DNA from: JAYPHU01 sp964611435
GTDB taxonomy: Bacteria; Pseudomonadota; Alphaproteobacteria; Rhodospirillales; UBA2165
Length of the DNA stretch: 64,000 bases
Reading direction: 5' to 3'
NCBI GenBank assembly: GCA_964611435.1
Contig: CAZSXT010000003.1
Span: 1-64,000 of the forward strand
In this document: in pieces, positions 8,955 through 16,476 of the stretch
Numbering within the stretch: position 1 is the stretch's first letter
Layout of the letters: each line of letters begins with the position of its first letter
The notes under the pieces: model-generated
What the model was told of the DNA's origin: nothing
Databases searched by the model: none
Seen by the model: the letters and a program-made list of their open reading frames with translations, nothing else
Position numbers and translations under genes: made by a program

Positions 8955-9305
8955 TTGCTGCCAAGTCTCGTAGAATTTGCGCAATTTTTTGCTGGAATCA
9001 TCATTGTATGGTTTTTCCTGCTGGCGGCACTTGTGATTTATCGCGCGACATCGGGACTGAGCGGCATCGTCGATATGCTGCGCTCTGAAGAACGGGGCGG
9101 CGCCATTGATCCTGAAAGGGTTCAGCTGTTTGTTATTTTTTTAGGCGCCCTCCTTATCTACGCCAGGGGCGCTCTCGGCATGATGGACGGTAGCGAAGTC
9201 GTCAAGCTGCCCGAAGTTCCGGAAGAACTTATCGCCGTGCTGACGGGCAGCAATGCATTGTATTTGGGTGGAAAAATTGTCCGCTCTGAAAAGAAGGGGA
9301 ATTAA
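8955..9305 (+). CDS. Small membrane protein, first of a nuclease-linked trio
   Basis: A 116-residue protein of no recognised family. Residues 7-28 (AQFFAGIIIVWFFLLAALVIY) form a strong membrane segment and residues about 56-72 a second. The C-terminal half (RVQLFVIFLGALLIY, later VPEELIAVLTGSNALYLGGKI) resembles the C-terminal half of the next protein, so the two are distant paralogues. The start is TTG, with GAGGGGG 6 bases upstream. It lies 2 bases before the second membrane protein and in the same operon as a secreted nuclease. The roughly 195-bp AT-rich leader suggests its own promoter. Its function is unknown. Confidence 0.68.
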   Translation: MLPSLVEFAQFFAGIIIVWFFLLAALVIYRATSGLSGIVDMLRSEERGGAIDPERVQLFVIFLGALLIYARGALGMMDGSEVVKLPEVPEELIAVLTGSNALYLGGKIVRSEKKGN

Positions 9306-9307
9306 CT

Positions 9308-9718
9308 ATGACCGACAACACCTTTTCGCCAATCGATCTTTCTTTCCTGGTCGCGATTGTCATTTCCATCATCATCATGGGCTTTGCATCCGTGGTGCTC
9401 TACAAAATTTTCAAAGGCGACATTCGGCTGGAAGGCATCATCCAAGAACCCGCCGACCCCAAGAACCCGGATCGAAAACCGAAGGCCAGCCTGTCCCGCT
9501 TCCAGTTTCTTATTTTCACGTTCGTTATTGCCGGTCTGTATCTGGTTCTGTCGCTGGAAAGCGGTAACTTTGTCGACGTGCCGGAAAGCGCCTTGGTCCT
9601 CCTTGGCATCAGTGGCGGCAGTTTCCTCATCTCGAAAGGTATCGGTGGCGGCAAGCAAGGTAACGGAAACAACCTCGCCCCTGCTAACGGAAACGGACAA
9701 AAAACGGACAATGGTTAA
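9308..9718 (+). CDS. Small membrane protein, second of a nuclease-linked trio
   Basis: A 136-residue protein with membrane segments at residues about 13-33 (LVAIVISIIIMGFASVVLY) and 66-84 (FQFLIFTFVIAGLYLVLSL), then VPESALVLLGISGGSFLISKGI and a flexible Gly/Asn-rich tail (GGGKQGNGNN). The R-x-Q-F/L-x-x-F ... VPE-x-x-L-x-x-L-x-G-S pattern is shared with the protein just upstream. The pair may assemble in the inner membrane. The start lies 2 bases after the previous stop. A nuclease gene follows after 20 bases. No family with known function was recognised. Confidence 0.68.
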   Translation: MTDNTFSPIDLSFLVAIVISIIIMGFASVVLYKIFKGDIRLEGIIQEPADPKNPDRKPKASLSRFQFLIFTFVIAGLYLVLSLESGNFVDVPESALVLLGISGGSFLISKGIGGGKQGNGNNLAPANGNGQKTDNG

Positions 9719-9738
9719 ATTCTGATCGGAGATAAACC

Positions 9739-10764
9739 ATGACGAGACGACGTAGCCAACATGGTCACTCCGTCCGGTACGGGGTCCCGTTGCTGACGCT
9801 GGGATTTTTATTGGTTGCGACCCTGGGGCTGTCCCCTTCCCCAGGTTTCGCCGACCAGAAAAACCAGCACAATGAAGCTCATTGTACGCATTTTGAGGCC
9901 CTTGGCATTCCGGTATACCGGGGAGATTTTGATAAGGAGGACCACACCGTCATCTGCCTCCCCAATTTCATGGCGTCTCACAACAACAACCGGCGCGGCC
10001 CGGACTGGGTCATGGAAGACATCCAAAAGTCAGATATCGATGCCACCGAGGGGAATAGAAAAAAGTCTACCTTCGAAGCGGGACCCACGTCGGATACGGA
10101 CGGCGACAAAAAGGGATTGGGCCCGAATGAGCGGGCGGAACTTCACGACTACCGGTACAGCGGTTTTGACCGCGGCCACCAGGCGCCGGCCGCTGACTTC
10201 AAGCACAGCCAGATTGCAACCAATGACAGCTTCTATCTGTCCAATATGTGGCCGCAAATTGGCCCCGGGTTTAATCAATACATCTGGGGTCAATTGGAAG
10301 AACATGTCCGGGAATTAGTCCGGCGCGGCCGGAACCGGCTGATCGTATTTACTGGACCGATCTCTGATCAACCTGATCTCTACAAAGGGTTTAAAGGCCC
10401 CAAGAAGAAATTCATAGGCGTGAGAAAATATGCCGGGCCTGAGAAGGACGACATCGGCAAAGCCGTTGATAAAAGCGGGAATGTCATTACCGTTAAAGGC
10501 AAAAAGAATATTCAGGACAAACTCGTCTATATCGATTGGGTAACGGTACCGGACAGCTTTTATAAAGTACTCTACGATCCGAAGCGGAAACGCGCCTTGG
10601 CCTTTGTCTTTCCCCACAGGAAGTACAAGGACGAGGATATCGCCGACTTCCGCGCGACCGTACGGGAGGTGGAAAGACTGACCGGCCTTAACTTCTTTGC
10701 CAATATGTCACGGCGGACTCAAAACATCCTGGAGAAAAACGAAGGGGAAATGTGGCGCTGGTAA
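9739..10764 (+). CDS. Secreted DNA/RNA non-specific endonuclease (NucA/Serratia nuclease family)
   Basis: A 341-residue protein with an Arg-rich N-region, a hydrophobic stretch (residues 17-33) and a probable cleavage site after FA at about 38, so it should be exported. The catalytic DRGH motif is D144-R145-G146-H147 (FDRGHQAPAADF). The downstream SNMWPQ and FNQ-x-x-W-x-x-LE block supplies N169 and the metal-binding N179 region. This family cuts single- and double-stranded DNA and RNA with a Mg ion. A typical family core is about 240 residues; this one has an extra 80-residue N-terminal region. It shares an operon with two small membrane proteins, which could handle export, anchoring or immunity. 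Confidence 0.86.
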   Translation: MTRRRSQHGHSVRYGVPLLTLGFLLVATLGLSPSPGFADQKNQHNEAHCTHFEALGIPVYRGDFDKEDHTVICLPNFMASHNNNRRGPDWVMEDIQKSDIDATEGNRKKSTFEAGPTSDTDGDKKGLGPNERAELHDYRYSGFDRGHQAPAADFKHSQIATNDSFYLSNMWPQIGPGFNQYIWGQLEEHVRELVRRGRNRLIVFTGPISDQPDLYKGFKGPKKKFIGVRKYAGPEKDDIGKAVDKSGNVITVKGKKNIQDKLVYIDWVTVPDSFYKVLYDPKRKRALAFVFPHRKYKDEDIADFRATVREVERLTGLNFFANMSRRTQNILEKNEGEMWRW

Positions 10765-10776
10765 GCGCCTCGCCGC

Positions 10777-11163
10777 CTAAATTTCCCCCATCTCCGTCAA
10801 CACCTCATTGGCCCATCCAAAGGCCGAGACGGCCGCCGGGATGCCCGCATAGACTGAGGCGTGGATAATCACCTCTTTGATGTCATCCGGGGTCAGGCCG
10901 TTGTTAATCGCGCCCTTGACGTGCAGCTTGAACTCATCGACCCGGTTGAGGGCAATCAAGATGGAGAGCGTCAGCCGGCTCCGCATCTGCTTGTCCAAAT
11001 TGGGCCGGGTCCAAACATCACCCCAGGCGAACTTGGTCATGATGTCCAGGAAGTCTTCGTTGAAAGCGTTCCGATTTTTCTCCGACCGTTCCACATGGGC
11101 GTCGCCCAACACTTCGCGCCGCCGCGCGCGGCCGGCCTCCAGACTGTCTTTATTATCGGTCAT
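10777..11163 (-). CDS. pcaC: 4-carboxymuconolactone decarboxylase family protein
   Basis: A 128-residue single-domain CMD protein. The MTDNKDSLEAGRARRREVLG start, the WGDVWTRP segment, and HVKGAINNGLTPDDIKEVIIH followed by GIPAAVSAF are close to PcaC, which decarboxylates 4-carboxymuconolactone in the beta-ketoadipate pathway. The ATG at 11163 is chosen over upstream in-frame codons because it fits the PcaC N-terminus. It sits convergent to the nuclease gene, and a repeat element and a terminator separate it from the lig operon. It lacks other pca genes here, so its physiological substrate may be a related lactone. Confidence 0.8.
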   Translation of the reverse strand: MTDNKDSLEAGRARRREVLGDAHVERSEKNRNAFNEDFLDIMTKFAWGDVWTRPNLDKQMRSRLTLSILIALNRVDEFKLHVKGAINNGLTPDDIKEVIIHASVYAGIPAAVSAFGWANEVLTEMGEI

Positions 11164-11243
11164 GGTGTCCTCCCGTATTTGGTTGGGGCTAATTGTCGAG
11201 CATCGGAGAGGGTGCGGCAACCTGTACGTTAGTTATGAAGCGT

Positions 11244-11382
11244 CCCCCCATCCGGCCCTACGGGCCACCTTCCCCCGCAAGGGGGGAAGGCGCCAAACGC
11301 ACCTCGCGTCCGTTGATCAATTTGCTGCGGTATGTAAACGAGAGTCTCTTCCCCCCTTGCGGGGGAAGGACAGGATGGGGGG
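11244..11382. repeat. 139-bp intergenic element with nested inverted repeats
   Basis: The ends are exact 10-bp inverted repeats: CCCCCCATCC at 11244-11253 and GGATGGGGGG at 11373-11382. Inside are two longer hairpin-forming blocks, 11269-11289 (CTTCCCCCGCAAGGGGGGAA and one more base) and 11348-11368, which are exact reverse complements of each other and each nearly self-complementary. About 58 unpaired bases lie in the middle. There is no coding potential. The layout resembles short palindromic intergenic repeats or MITE-like elements of Alphaproteobacteria. It lies between pcaC and the terminator of the lig operon. Confidence 0.75.
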
Positions 11383-11489
11383 ATGCCATAGTACTCATGC
11401 CAAAGTTCGCGGGGTGTGCCCCGTATGATCCGCGTACCCATTTGAACCAGGTCCACGGGTCACGGATTCGCCGGCCCGTGGATGACGTA

Positions 11490-11523
11490 TGAACAAACAA
11501 AAAAGGGCGGAAAGAATCCGCCC
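11490..11523 (-). terminator. Rho-independent terminator of the lig operon
   Basis: GGGCGGA (11505-11511) pairs with TCCGCCC (11517-11523) around a 5-base loop. Read on the minus strand, the hairpin is followed by a run of six T and then GTTTGTT. It lies 26 bases downstream of the ligC stop. Confidence 0.85.
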
Positions 11524-11548
11524 TAATTTGTTTGAAAATATATAAACA

Positions 11549-12499
11549 CTACCCCTGCGCGTTCATCTGAACTTCCAGGTCATGCAGCGTCTTGTAGCAA
11601 TCCAGCACGTTGGCGACGCTGGAGTTCGGCTCCCGGCCTTCCTCGATGGCGGCGAAGAATTCCCGGTCCTGCAGCTCAATCCCGTCCATGGAAACATCCA
11701 CCTTGGAGACATCAATGGGCTCGTCCTTGCCGTCCACCAGATCGTCGTACAGCGCCTTATAGGTGCCGTTGTCGCAGATATAACGGAAGAAGGAGCCGAT
11801 CGGTCCATCATTGTTGAACGACAGGGACAGCGTACAGATCTTGCCGGACTCGGTCTTCAACTGGATCGACATGTCCATGGCGATGCCCAGTTCCGGGTGC
11901 ATCGGTCCCTGGACGGCCTGGGCGACCACGATGGGTTCGCCGCACTGATAGCGGAACAGATCAACAGAGTGCGCCGCATGGTGCCACAACAGATGGTCGG
12001 TCCAGGACCGGGGCCCGCCGGCGGCGTTGATGTTCTTGCGGCGGAAGAAATAGGTCTGGATGTCCATCTGCTGGATGTTCAGCTCTCCCGCCTGGATCTT
12101 GTTGTGCACCCATTGGTGAGACGGGTTGAAGCGCCGCGTGTGGCCGACCATGCAGGTCAGGCCGGTTTCTTGTTGCTTCTTAAGCACGGCCTGGGAATCG
12201 GCCCAGCTGTCGGCCAGAGGGATTTCCACCTCTACATGCTTACCCGCGTCCATGCAGGCAATGGCCTGTTCGGCGTGCATCTGGGTCGGTGTGCATAAAA
12301 TCACAGCGTCCACGCCCGGCTGGGCGATGGATTCGGCCAAATCCGTTGTGACATGGCCGATACCATACTTGTCGGCGATTTCCTGGCTCTGCTCCATACG
12401 GCGACCGCAAATCGAGACGCATTCGACGCCGTCAATCCGGGCAATACCGTCCAAATGTTTCTGACCAAACGCGCCGCCACCGGCGAGTGCTACTTTCAT
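11549..12499 (-). CDS. ligC: 4-carboxy-2-hydroxymuconate-6-semialdehyde dehydrogenase LigC
   Basis: A 316-residue Gfo/Idh/MocA-fold oxidoreductase. The N-terminal NAD(P) motif is ALAGGGAFGQKH. VDAVILCTPTQMHAEQA and GKHVEVEIPLA are the conserved cofactor/substrate blocks, in which the usual EKP lysine position reads as EIP, as in LigC-type enzymes. LigC oxidises the hemiacetal of the LigAB ring-cleavage product to 2-pyrone-4,6-dicarboxylate. It is the last gene of ligI-ligA-ligB-ligC, 34 bases after ligB, with a terminator 26 bases downstream. The operon context makes the assignment firm despite the broad family. Confidence 0.9.
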   Translation of the reverse strand: MKVALAGGGAFGQKHLDGIARIDGVECVSICGRRMEQSQEIADKYGIGHVTTDLAESIAQPGVDAVILCTPTQMHAEQAIACMDAGKHVEVEIPLADSWADSQAVLKKQQETGLTCMVGHTRRFNPSHQWVHNKIQAGELNIQQMDIQTYFFRRKNINAAGGPRSWTDHLLWHHAAHSVDLFRYQCGEPIVVAQAVQGPMHPELGIAMDMSIQLKTESGKICTLSLSFNNDGPIGSFFRYICDNGTYKALYDDLVDGKDEPIDVSKVDVSMDGIELQDREFFAAIEEGREPNSSVANVLDCYKTLHDLEVQMNAQG

Positions 12500-12533
12500 G
12501 ACTAATCTCCCCTAGCCTTCTCTCAGCGCCCTT

Positions 12534-13376
12534 CTAAGCGCGGTTTTCCAAAATCAGATGCCCGACAGCCGTGTTCGACGCCGGCACGTGGTAAAAGCGG
12601 TGGACCGTATCCACATTGTCGTCGAGCGCACCGCGCATCACGAACCACATGACCAATTCAATCCCTTCAGAGCCGGCGTCCCGCACATAATCAATATGCG
12701 GCATCTTGGCGAGCTCTTCCGGGTCATCGATCAACATGTCCAAAAAGCGGGCGTCGAACTCTTTATTGATCAGACCGGCGCGGGGACCCTGAAGCTGGTG
12801 GCTCATGCCGCCGGTGCCCCAAATCTGAACATTGATGTCTTCGTCAAAGGATTCTATCGCCCGGCGAATGGATTTGCCCAGCTCATAACAACGTTTACCT
12901 GTCGGCGGCGGATAGAGCACCACATTCACCGGGAACGGGATCACCTTCACCGGCCACTCTTCGGGCTGACCGAAGATTAGGGACAGCGGGACAGTGAGGC
13001 CATGATCTACGTGCATCTCGTTGACTACGGTCAGATCGAACTCATCCAGGATCACCGACTGGGCAATATGGGACGCCAGCTCCGGGTGCCCCTTGCACGT
13101 CGGCACGGGGCGCGGCCCCCAGCCTTCGTCCGCCGGCGGGAATTCATCCGCACAGCCGATGGCAAAGGTCGGCACCATGGACAAATCAAACGCCGAGGCA
13201 TGATCGTTGTAGACCAGGAACACCACGTCCGGCATGTTCTCCTTGATCCAGTCTTTGGAGAACTCGTAGCCCGAAAACACCGGCTTCCAGTAATCTTCCT
13301 GTATTTTACCCAAATCGATCGCCGCGCCGACCGCCGGGATGTGGGACGTGCTCAGCCCGTGTGTCACTCTAGCCAT
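12534..13376 (-). CDS. ligB: Protocatechuate 4,5-dioxygenase beta (catalytic) subunit LigB
   Basis: A 280-residue class III extradiol dioxygenase. Iron ligands fit H12 (LSTSH), H59 (YNDHASAF) and E240 (GSEGIELVMW). H193 (GTGGMSHQ) matches the active-site base His195 of the Sphingobium enzyme. LigAB cleaves protocatechuate between C4 and C5 to 4-carboxy-2-hydroxymuconate-6-semialdehyde. The ATG at 13376 has GGGGGAGAAAG upstream and overlaps the end of ligA by 8 bases; the longer in-frame start would add six non-conserved residues. Gallate or another protocatechuate analogue could also be used. Confidence 0.93.
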   Translation of the reverse strand: MARVTHGLSTSHIPAVGAAIDLGKIQEDYWKPVFSGYEFSKDWIKENMPDVVFLVYNDHASAFDLSMVPTFAIGCADEFPPADEGWGPRPVPTCKGHPELASHIAQSVILDEFDLTVVNEMHVDHGLTVPLSLIFGQPEEWPVKVIPFPVNVVLYPPPTGKRCYELGKSIRRAIESFDEDINVQIWGTGGMSHQLQGPRAGLINKEFDARFLDMLIDDPEELAKMPHIDYVRDAGSEGIELVMWFVMRGALDDNVDTVHRFYHVPASNTAVGHLILENRA

Positions 13377-13764
13377 TATCTTTCTCCCCCACATAGCGGT
13401 TGCCTTCGATCGAACGGCCGCCGTTGATCATCATTTGCGCATACTCCTCTTGGGTCATGCCGGTCATGGTCGCCGCCGCGAACTGGAAACTGAGACCGTC
13501 GCTGGAGAATATCTTGGACAGGAAATAGATATTACCCCCCGTGGCAATCATTGCATTGTAGTCCCTATCAAGGACCGCCTGCTTTTGTTCCTCGGTCATC
13601 GGCCATTCGTCCATGTAAGCCTTTTGATCCTTGTAAAACCGCTCGCGGTTTTCGGCCTTCATCAGCGACATGCAGAATTGATTGAGGTGGTAGCCTTTGC
13701 GGGACTGATCCTGATCAAAGATCGTCGTGCCCGGCACATCCATATAGGGTTTCTCAAGCGCCAT
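13369..13764 (-). CDS. ligA: Protocatechuate 4,5-dioxygenase alpha subunit LigA
   Basis: A 131-residue small helical subunit. MALEKPYMDVPGTTIFD, GYHLNQFCMSLMKAENRERF and FAAATMTGMTQEEYAQMM are the conserved LigA blocks; the subunit caps the LigB active site and helps bind the substrate. It lies 10 bases after ligI and overlaps ligB. The length agrees with known LigA proteins (about 139 residues). As in other lig operons it should be expressed in equal amounts with LigB, which the overlap would ensure. Confidence 0.93.
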   Translation of the reverse strand: MALEKPYMDVPGTTIFDQDQSRKGYHLNQFCMSLMKAENRERFYKDQKAYMDEWPMTEEQKQAVLDRDYNAMIATGGNIYFLSKIFSSDGLSFQFAAATMTGMTQEEYAQMMINGGRSIEGNRYVGEKDNG

Positions 13765-13774
13765 TTCTATCTCC

Positions 13775-14662
13775 TTAGTCGTCCCAGTAGAGCCTCATCG
13801 GATTGTCCACCAACAACCGTTGTTGTTGCGCCGCGTCAGGCGCTATTCTCGGGATATAGTCCACAAGCATACCGTCATCGGGCATATGGGATTTCATGTT
13901 CGGATGCGGCCAGTCGGTGCCCCAGATCGTGCGATCGGGGAACTCTTCCACCAGCCGGCTGCTGAATGCCACCACATCATCATAGGGCGGGCCTGCTTTG
14001 GTCAGTCGTTCCGGGCAGGTCACCTTGGACCAAAAATTCTCGTTTTCCCGCAGCAACTTAATAAACAGCTCGAATTCCGGCCCGTCTACTGGCTTGGTCA
14101 CGTCGGGCCGGCCCATATGATCGACCACCACCGTGGTCGGCAGGGATGTAAAGAAGTCATAAAGCTCCGGCAATTCGGGGGCTTCAAAGTAAATCACGAT
14201 ATGCCAGCCCAAGGGCTTGATCCGTTCCGCAATGTTTTTCAGCGGATCACGTGGCAAAGAATCCACAAGTCGCTTCACGAAGTTGAACCGTACGCCCCGG
14301 ACGCCGGCTTCATGTAATTCCTGTAAGCCCTCGTCAGTGATGCTTTCCTTCACCGTCGCCACGCCTCGCGCCATACCGTTCGACGCGTTCATGGCATCGA
14401 CCAGCGCCCGATTGTCATCCCCATGACAGGTCGCCTGGACAATGACGTTGCGGCTCAAACACAAGTAGTCACGGAGCTCGAACAGCTTCTCCTTCGGCGC
14501 ATCGCACGGCGTGTACTTTCGCTCCGGCGAATAGGGGAAGACGTCGCCCGGACCGAACACATGGCAATGACTGTCCACGGCGCCGGCCGGCGGAATGTAT
14601 TTGGGTTTGGACGGATTGGGGTGGAACTCCAGCCAATCGGGATCCATTTGAAAGTCGCTCAT
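13775..14662 (-). CDS. ligI: 2-pyrone-4,6-dicarboxylate lactonase LigI
   Basis: A 295-residue amidohydrolase-fold enzyme that hydrolyses 2-pyrone-4,6-dicarboxylate to 4-oxalomesaconate without a metal. DSHCHVFGP (residues about 30-38) holds the substrate-binding HxH pair, VVVDHMGRP the strand-6 His, and GTDWPHPN the catalytic Asp near residue 248. It is the first gene of the lig operon; the 241 bp upstream to the divergent ABC transporter carries a short inverted repeat TCAGT-AC-ACTGA at 14759-14770 that could be an operator. The later pathway steps (LigU, LigJ, LigK) are not in the window. Confidence 0.93.
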   Translation of the reverse strand: MSDFQMDPDWLEFHPNPSKPKYIPPAGAVDSHCHVFGPGDVFPYSPERKYTPCDAPKEKLFELRDYLCLSRNVIVQATCHGDDNRALVDAMNASNGMARGVATVKESITDEGLQELHEAGVRGVRFNFVKRLVDSLPRDPLKNIAERIKPLGWHIVIYFEAPELPELYDFFTSLPTTVVVDHMGRPDVTKPVDGPEFELFIKLLRENENFWSKVTCPERLTKAGPPYDDVVAFSSRLVEEFPDRTIWGTDWPHPNMKSHMPDDGMLVDYIPRIAPDAAQQQRLLVDNPMRLYWDD

Positions 14663-14903
14663 GGTGATTTTTCCCTCCGCTGCCGGGATTTTAGACCCTG
14701 GATAAGGATTCGCAATCAGCTATTCCGCCAGCTTCAAATCATGCGGCCCGAAATATAGTCAGTACACTGAGTAAATCAAGCGGCGCGCTAAACTCTTCGT
14801 GAATTACCGCAATTGACCAACATATTTCGCGCCCGGTGGTTTACCTGAGGCCCTCACCTGATAATCTTCGGTCCTCATAATTCTCTAACCATGGAGCTCT
14901 TCA

Positions 14904-15773
14904 ATGTTGAAAATACTCTTCAAGAGCATTACCGCTTCTGCGTTCATGCTCATCGTCTTTTCCACGGCGGTGATGGCGGAAACGTTCGTCTTTACGGCGA
15001 TCCCAGATCAGGACGAAACCAAGCTGAAGGCGCGATTCACCAAGATCGCCACCTATCTGTCGAAAGAACTGGGCGTTGACGTAAAATACATCCCGGTCAA
15101 ATCTTACTCTGCGGCCGTGACCGCCTTCCGCAATAATCAGGTTCAACTCGCCTGGTTCGGCGGCTTGTCCGGCGTCCGCGCCCGCCATTTGGTGAAGGAT
15201 TCACAGGCGATTGCCCAGGGGTTTGAAGATCCCAACTTCCAGACCTATTTCATTGCCCATGTCAGCACGGGTTTAAAAAAGTCGTCCAATCTCCCCACAG
15301 AGATTGCCGGCAAGACCTTCACTTTTGGCTCCAAAGGCTCCACGTCGGGCCGCCTGATGCCGGAATACCATATCCGCCGGGTATTTAGTAAAGCTCCGGA
15401 CCAGGTGTTCAGCCGGGTTGGATATAGCGGCAATCACTCCAAGACCATTGCGCTGGTTCAATCCGGCGCCTTCCAGGTTGGCGCAACGAACTACAAAGTC
15501 TGGAAGCGAGAGCTCGCCGCAGGCAACATCGATACCAGCAAGGTCCAGGTCATCTGGGAAACGCCCGGCTATCCTGACTACAACTGGAGCATCCGGGGCG
15601 ACGTGAACGCAAAGTTCGGCGCCGGTTTCACGGACAAAGTCCAAAACGCCTTAATCAACATGAAGGACCCCGATCTATTGGCGGCCTTTCCTCGGAAATC
15701 GTTCATCAAAGCAACGAACAAGGATTTTCAACCCGTCCTGGATCTCGGCAAGAAGGTCGGCCTGATCGAGTAA
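14904..15773 (+). CDS. Phosphonate/selenate-type ABC transporter substrate-binding protein
   Basis: A 289-residue periplasmic PhnD-like protein with a signal peptide (hydrophobic residues 8-23, cleavage after VMA at 25). FVFTAIPDQDE, YSAAVTAFRNNQVQLAWFGGLSGVRAR and GKTFTFGSKGSTSGRLMPEYHI are the PhnD family blocks. It resembles the subgroup annotated as putative selenate binding proteins rather than PhnD proper. ATG with GGAG 7 bases upstream. First gene of a three-gene transporter directly next to the senB/senA selenoneine genes, so a selenium oxyanion is the likely cargo. That is an inference from context. Confidence 0.82.
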   Translation: MLKILFKSITASAFMLIVFSTAVMAETFVFTAIPDQDETKLKARFTKIATYLSKELGVDVKYIPVKSYSAAVTAFRNNQVQLAWFGGLSGVRARHLVKDSQAIAQGFEDPNFQTYFIAHVSTGLKKSSNLPTEIAGKTFTFGSKGSTSGRLMPEYHIRRVFSKAPDQVFSRVGYSGNHSKTIALVQSGAFQVGATNYKVWKRELAAGNIDTSKVQVIWETPGYPDYNWSIRGDVNAKFGAGFTDKVQNALINMKDPDLLAAFPRKSFIKATNKDFQPVLDLGKKVGLIE

Positions 15774-15804
15774 CACGAAAGCCCACCGAAGAAAGACCTG
15801 TCAC

Positions 15805-16476
15805 GTGTTGAACCGTGACGAGACCCTGTTTGCCTTGGATAAGGCGACTGTTCGCTATGGCGAACAGACGGTGCTGAGCGAAATTTCGCTCAGCATCAAA
15901 CGGGGTGAAAAAATCTCCCTGGTCGGCCAAAGCGGCGCCGGCAAATCCACTCTACTCACCCAACTTTATGAGAGCACGGATGAGGACGTGGCCATTGTGC
16001 CCCAGGAACTCGGCCTCGTACGCACGCTATCAGTCTTTCACAACGTGTATATGGGCCGGCTGCACCGCTATTCGACCTGGTATAATCTGGTCAATCTGAT
16101 CAAGCCTTTGCAGGCGGAAAAGGATTTAATCGTGCCGATCCTGGAACAGCTCGGCATGGAAGAGAAACTCTTCGCACCCGTGCAAGAACTCTCCGGTGGG
16201 CAGCAGCAGCGCACCGCTATCGGCCGCGCCATCTTTAAGGACAGTGCCATCTTCTTCGGGGACGAACCGGTCTCCGCCCTGGACGAACATCAATCCCACA
16301 TCGTCATGCAGGCCATTGTCGGCAACCACGACACGGTGGTGCAGTCCATGCACGACGTGGCCCTGGCCCTGGAATATTCCGACCGGATCATCGGACTGAA
16401 GGACGGTCAAAAAGTCCTGGATCAGTCCACCAATGGCATGAAGGCGTCCGATCTTGACGACATCTATCGACAATAG
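15805..16476 (+). CDS. ABC transporter ATP-binding protein (phosphonate/selenate type)
   Basis: A compact 223-residue ATPase. Walker A is GQSGAGKST (residues 41-49), the signature is LSGGQQQR, Walker B ends IFFGDEP, and the switch His is in VQSMHDVA. PhnC proteins are usually about 260 residues; the shorter form lacks part of the helical domain. The GTG start lies 31 bases after the binding-protein gene. It energises the permease below; its last 23 bases overlap the permease start, so the two are coupled. Confidence 0.87.
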   Translation: MLNRDETLFALDKATVRYGEQTVLSEISLSIKRGEKISLVGQSGAGKSTLLTQLYESTDEDVAIVPQELGLVRTLSVFHNVYMGRLHRYSTWYNLVNLIKPLQAEKDLIVPILEQLGMEEKLFAPVQELSGGQQQRTAIGRAIFKDSAIFFGDEPVSALDEHQSHIVMQAIVGNHDTVVQSMHDVALALEYSDRIIGLKDGQKVLDQSTNGMKASDLDDIYRQ

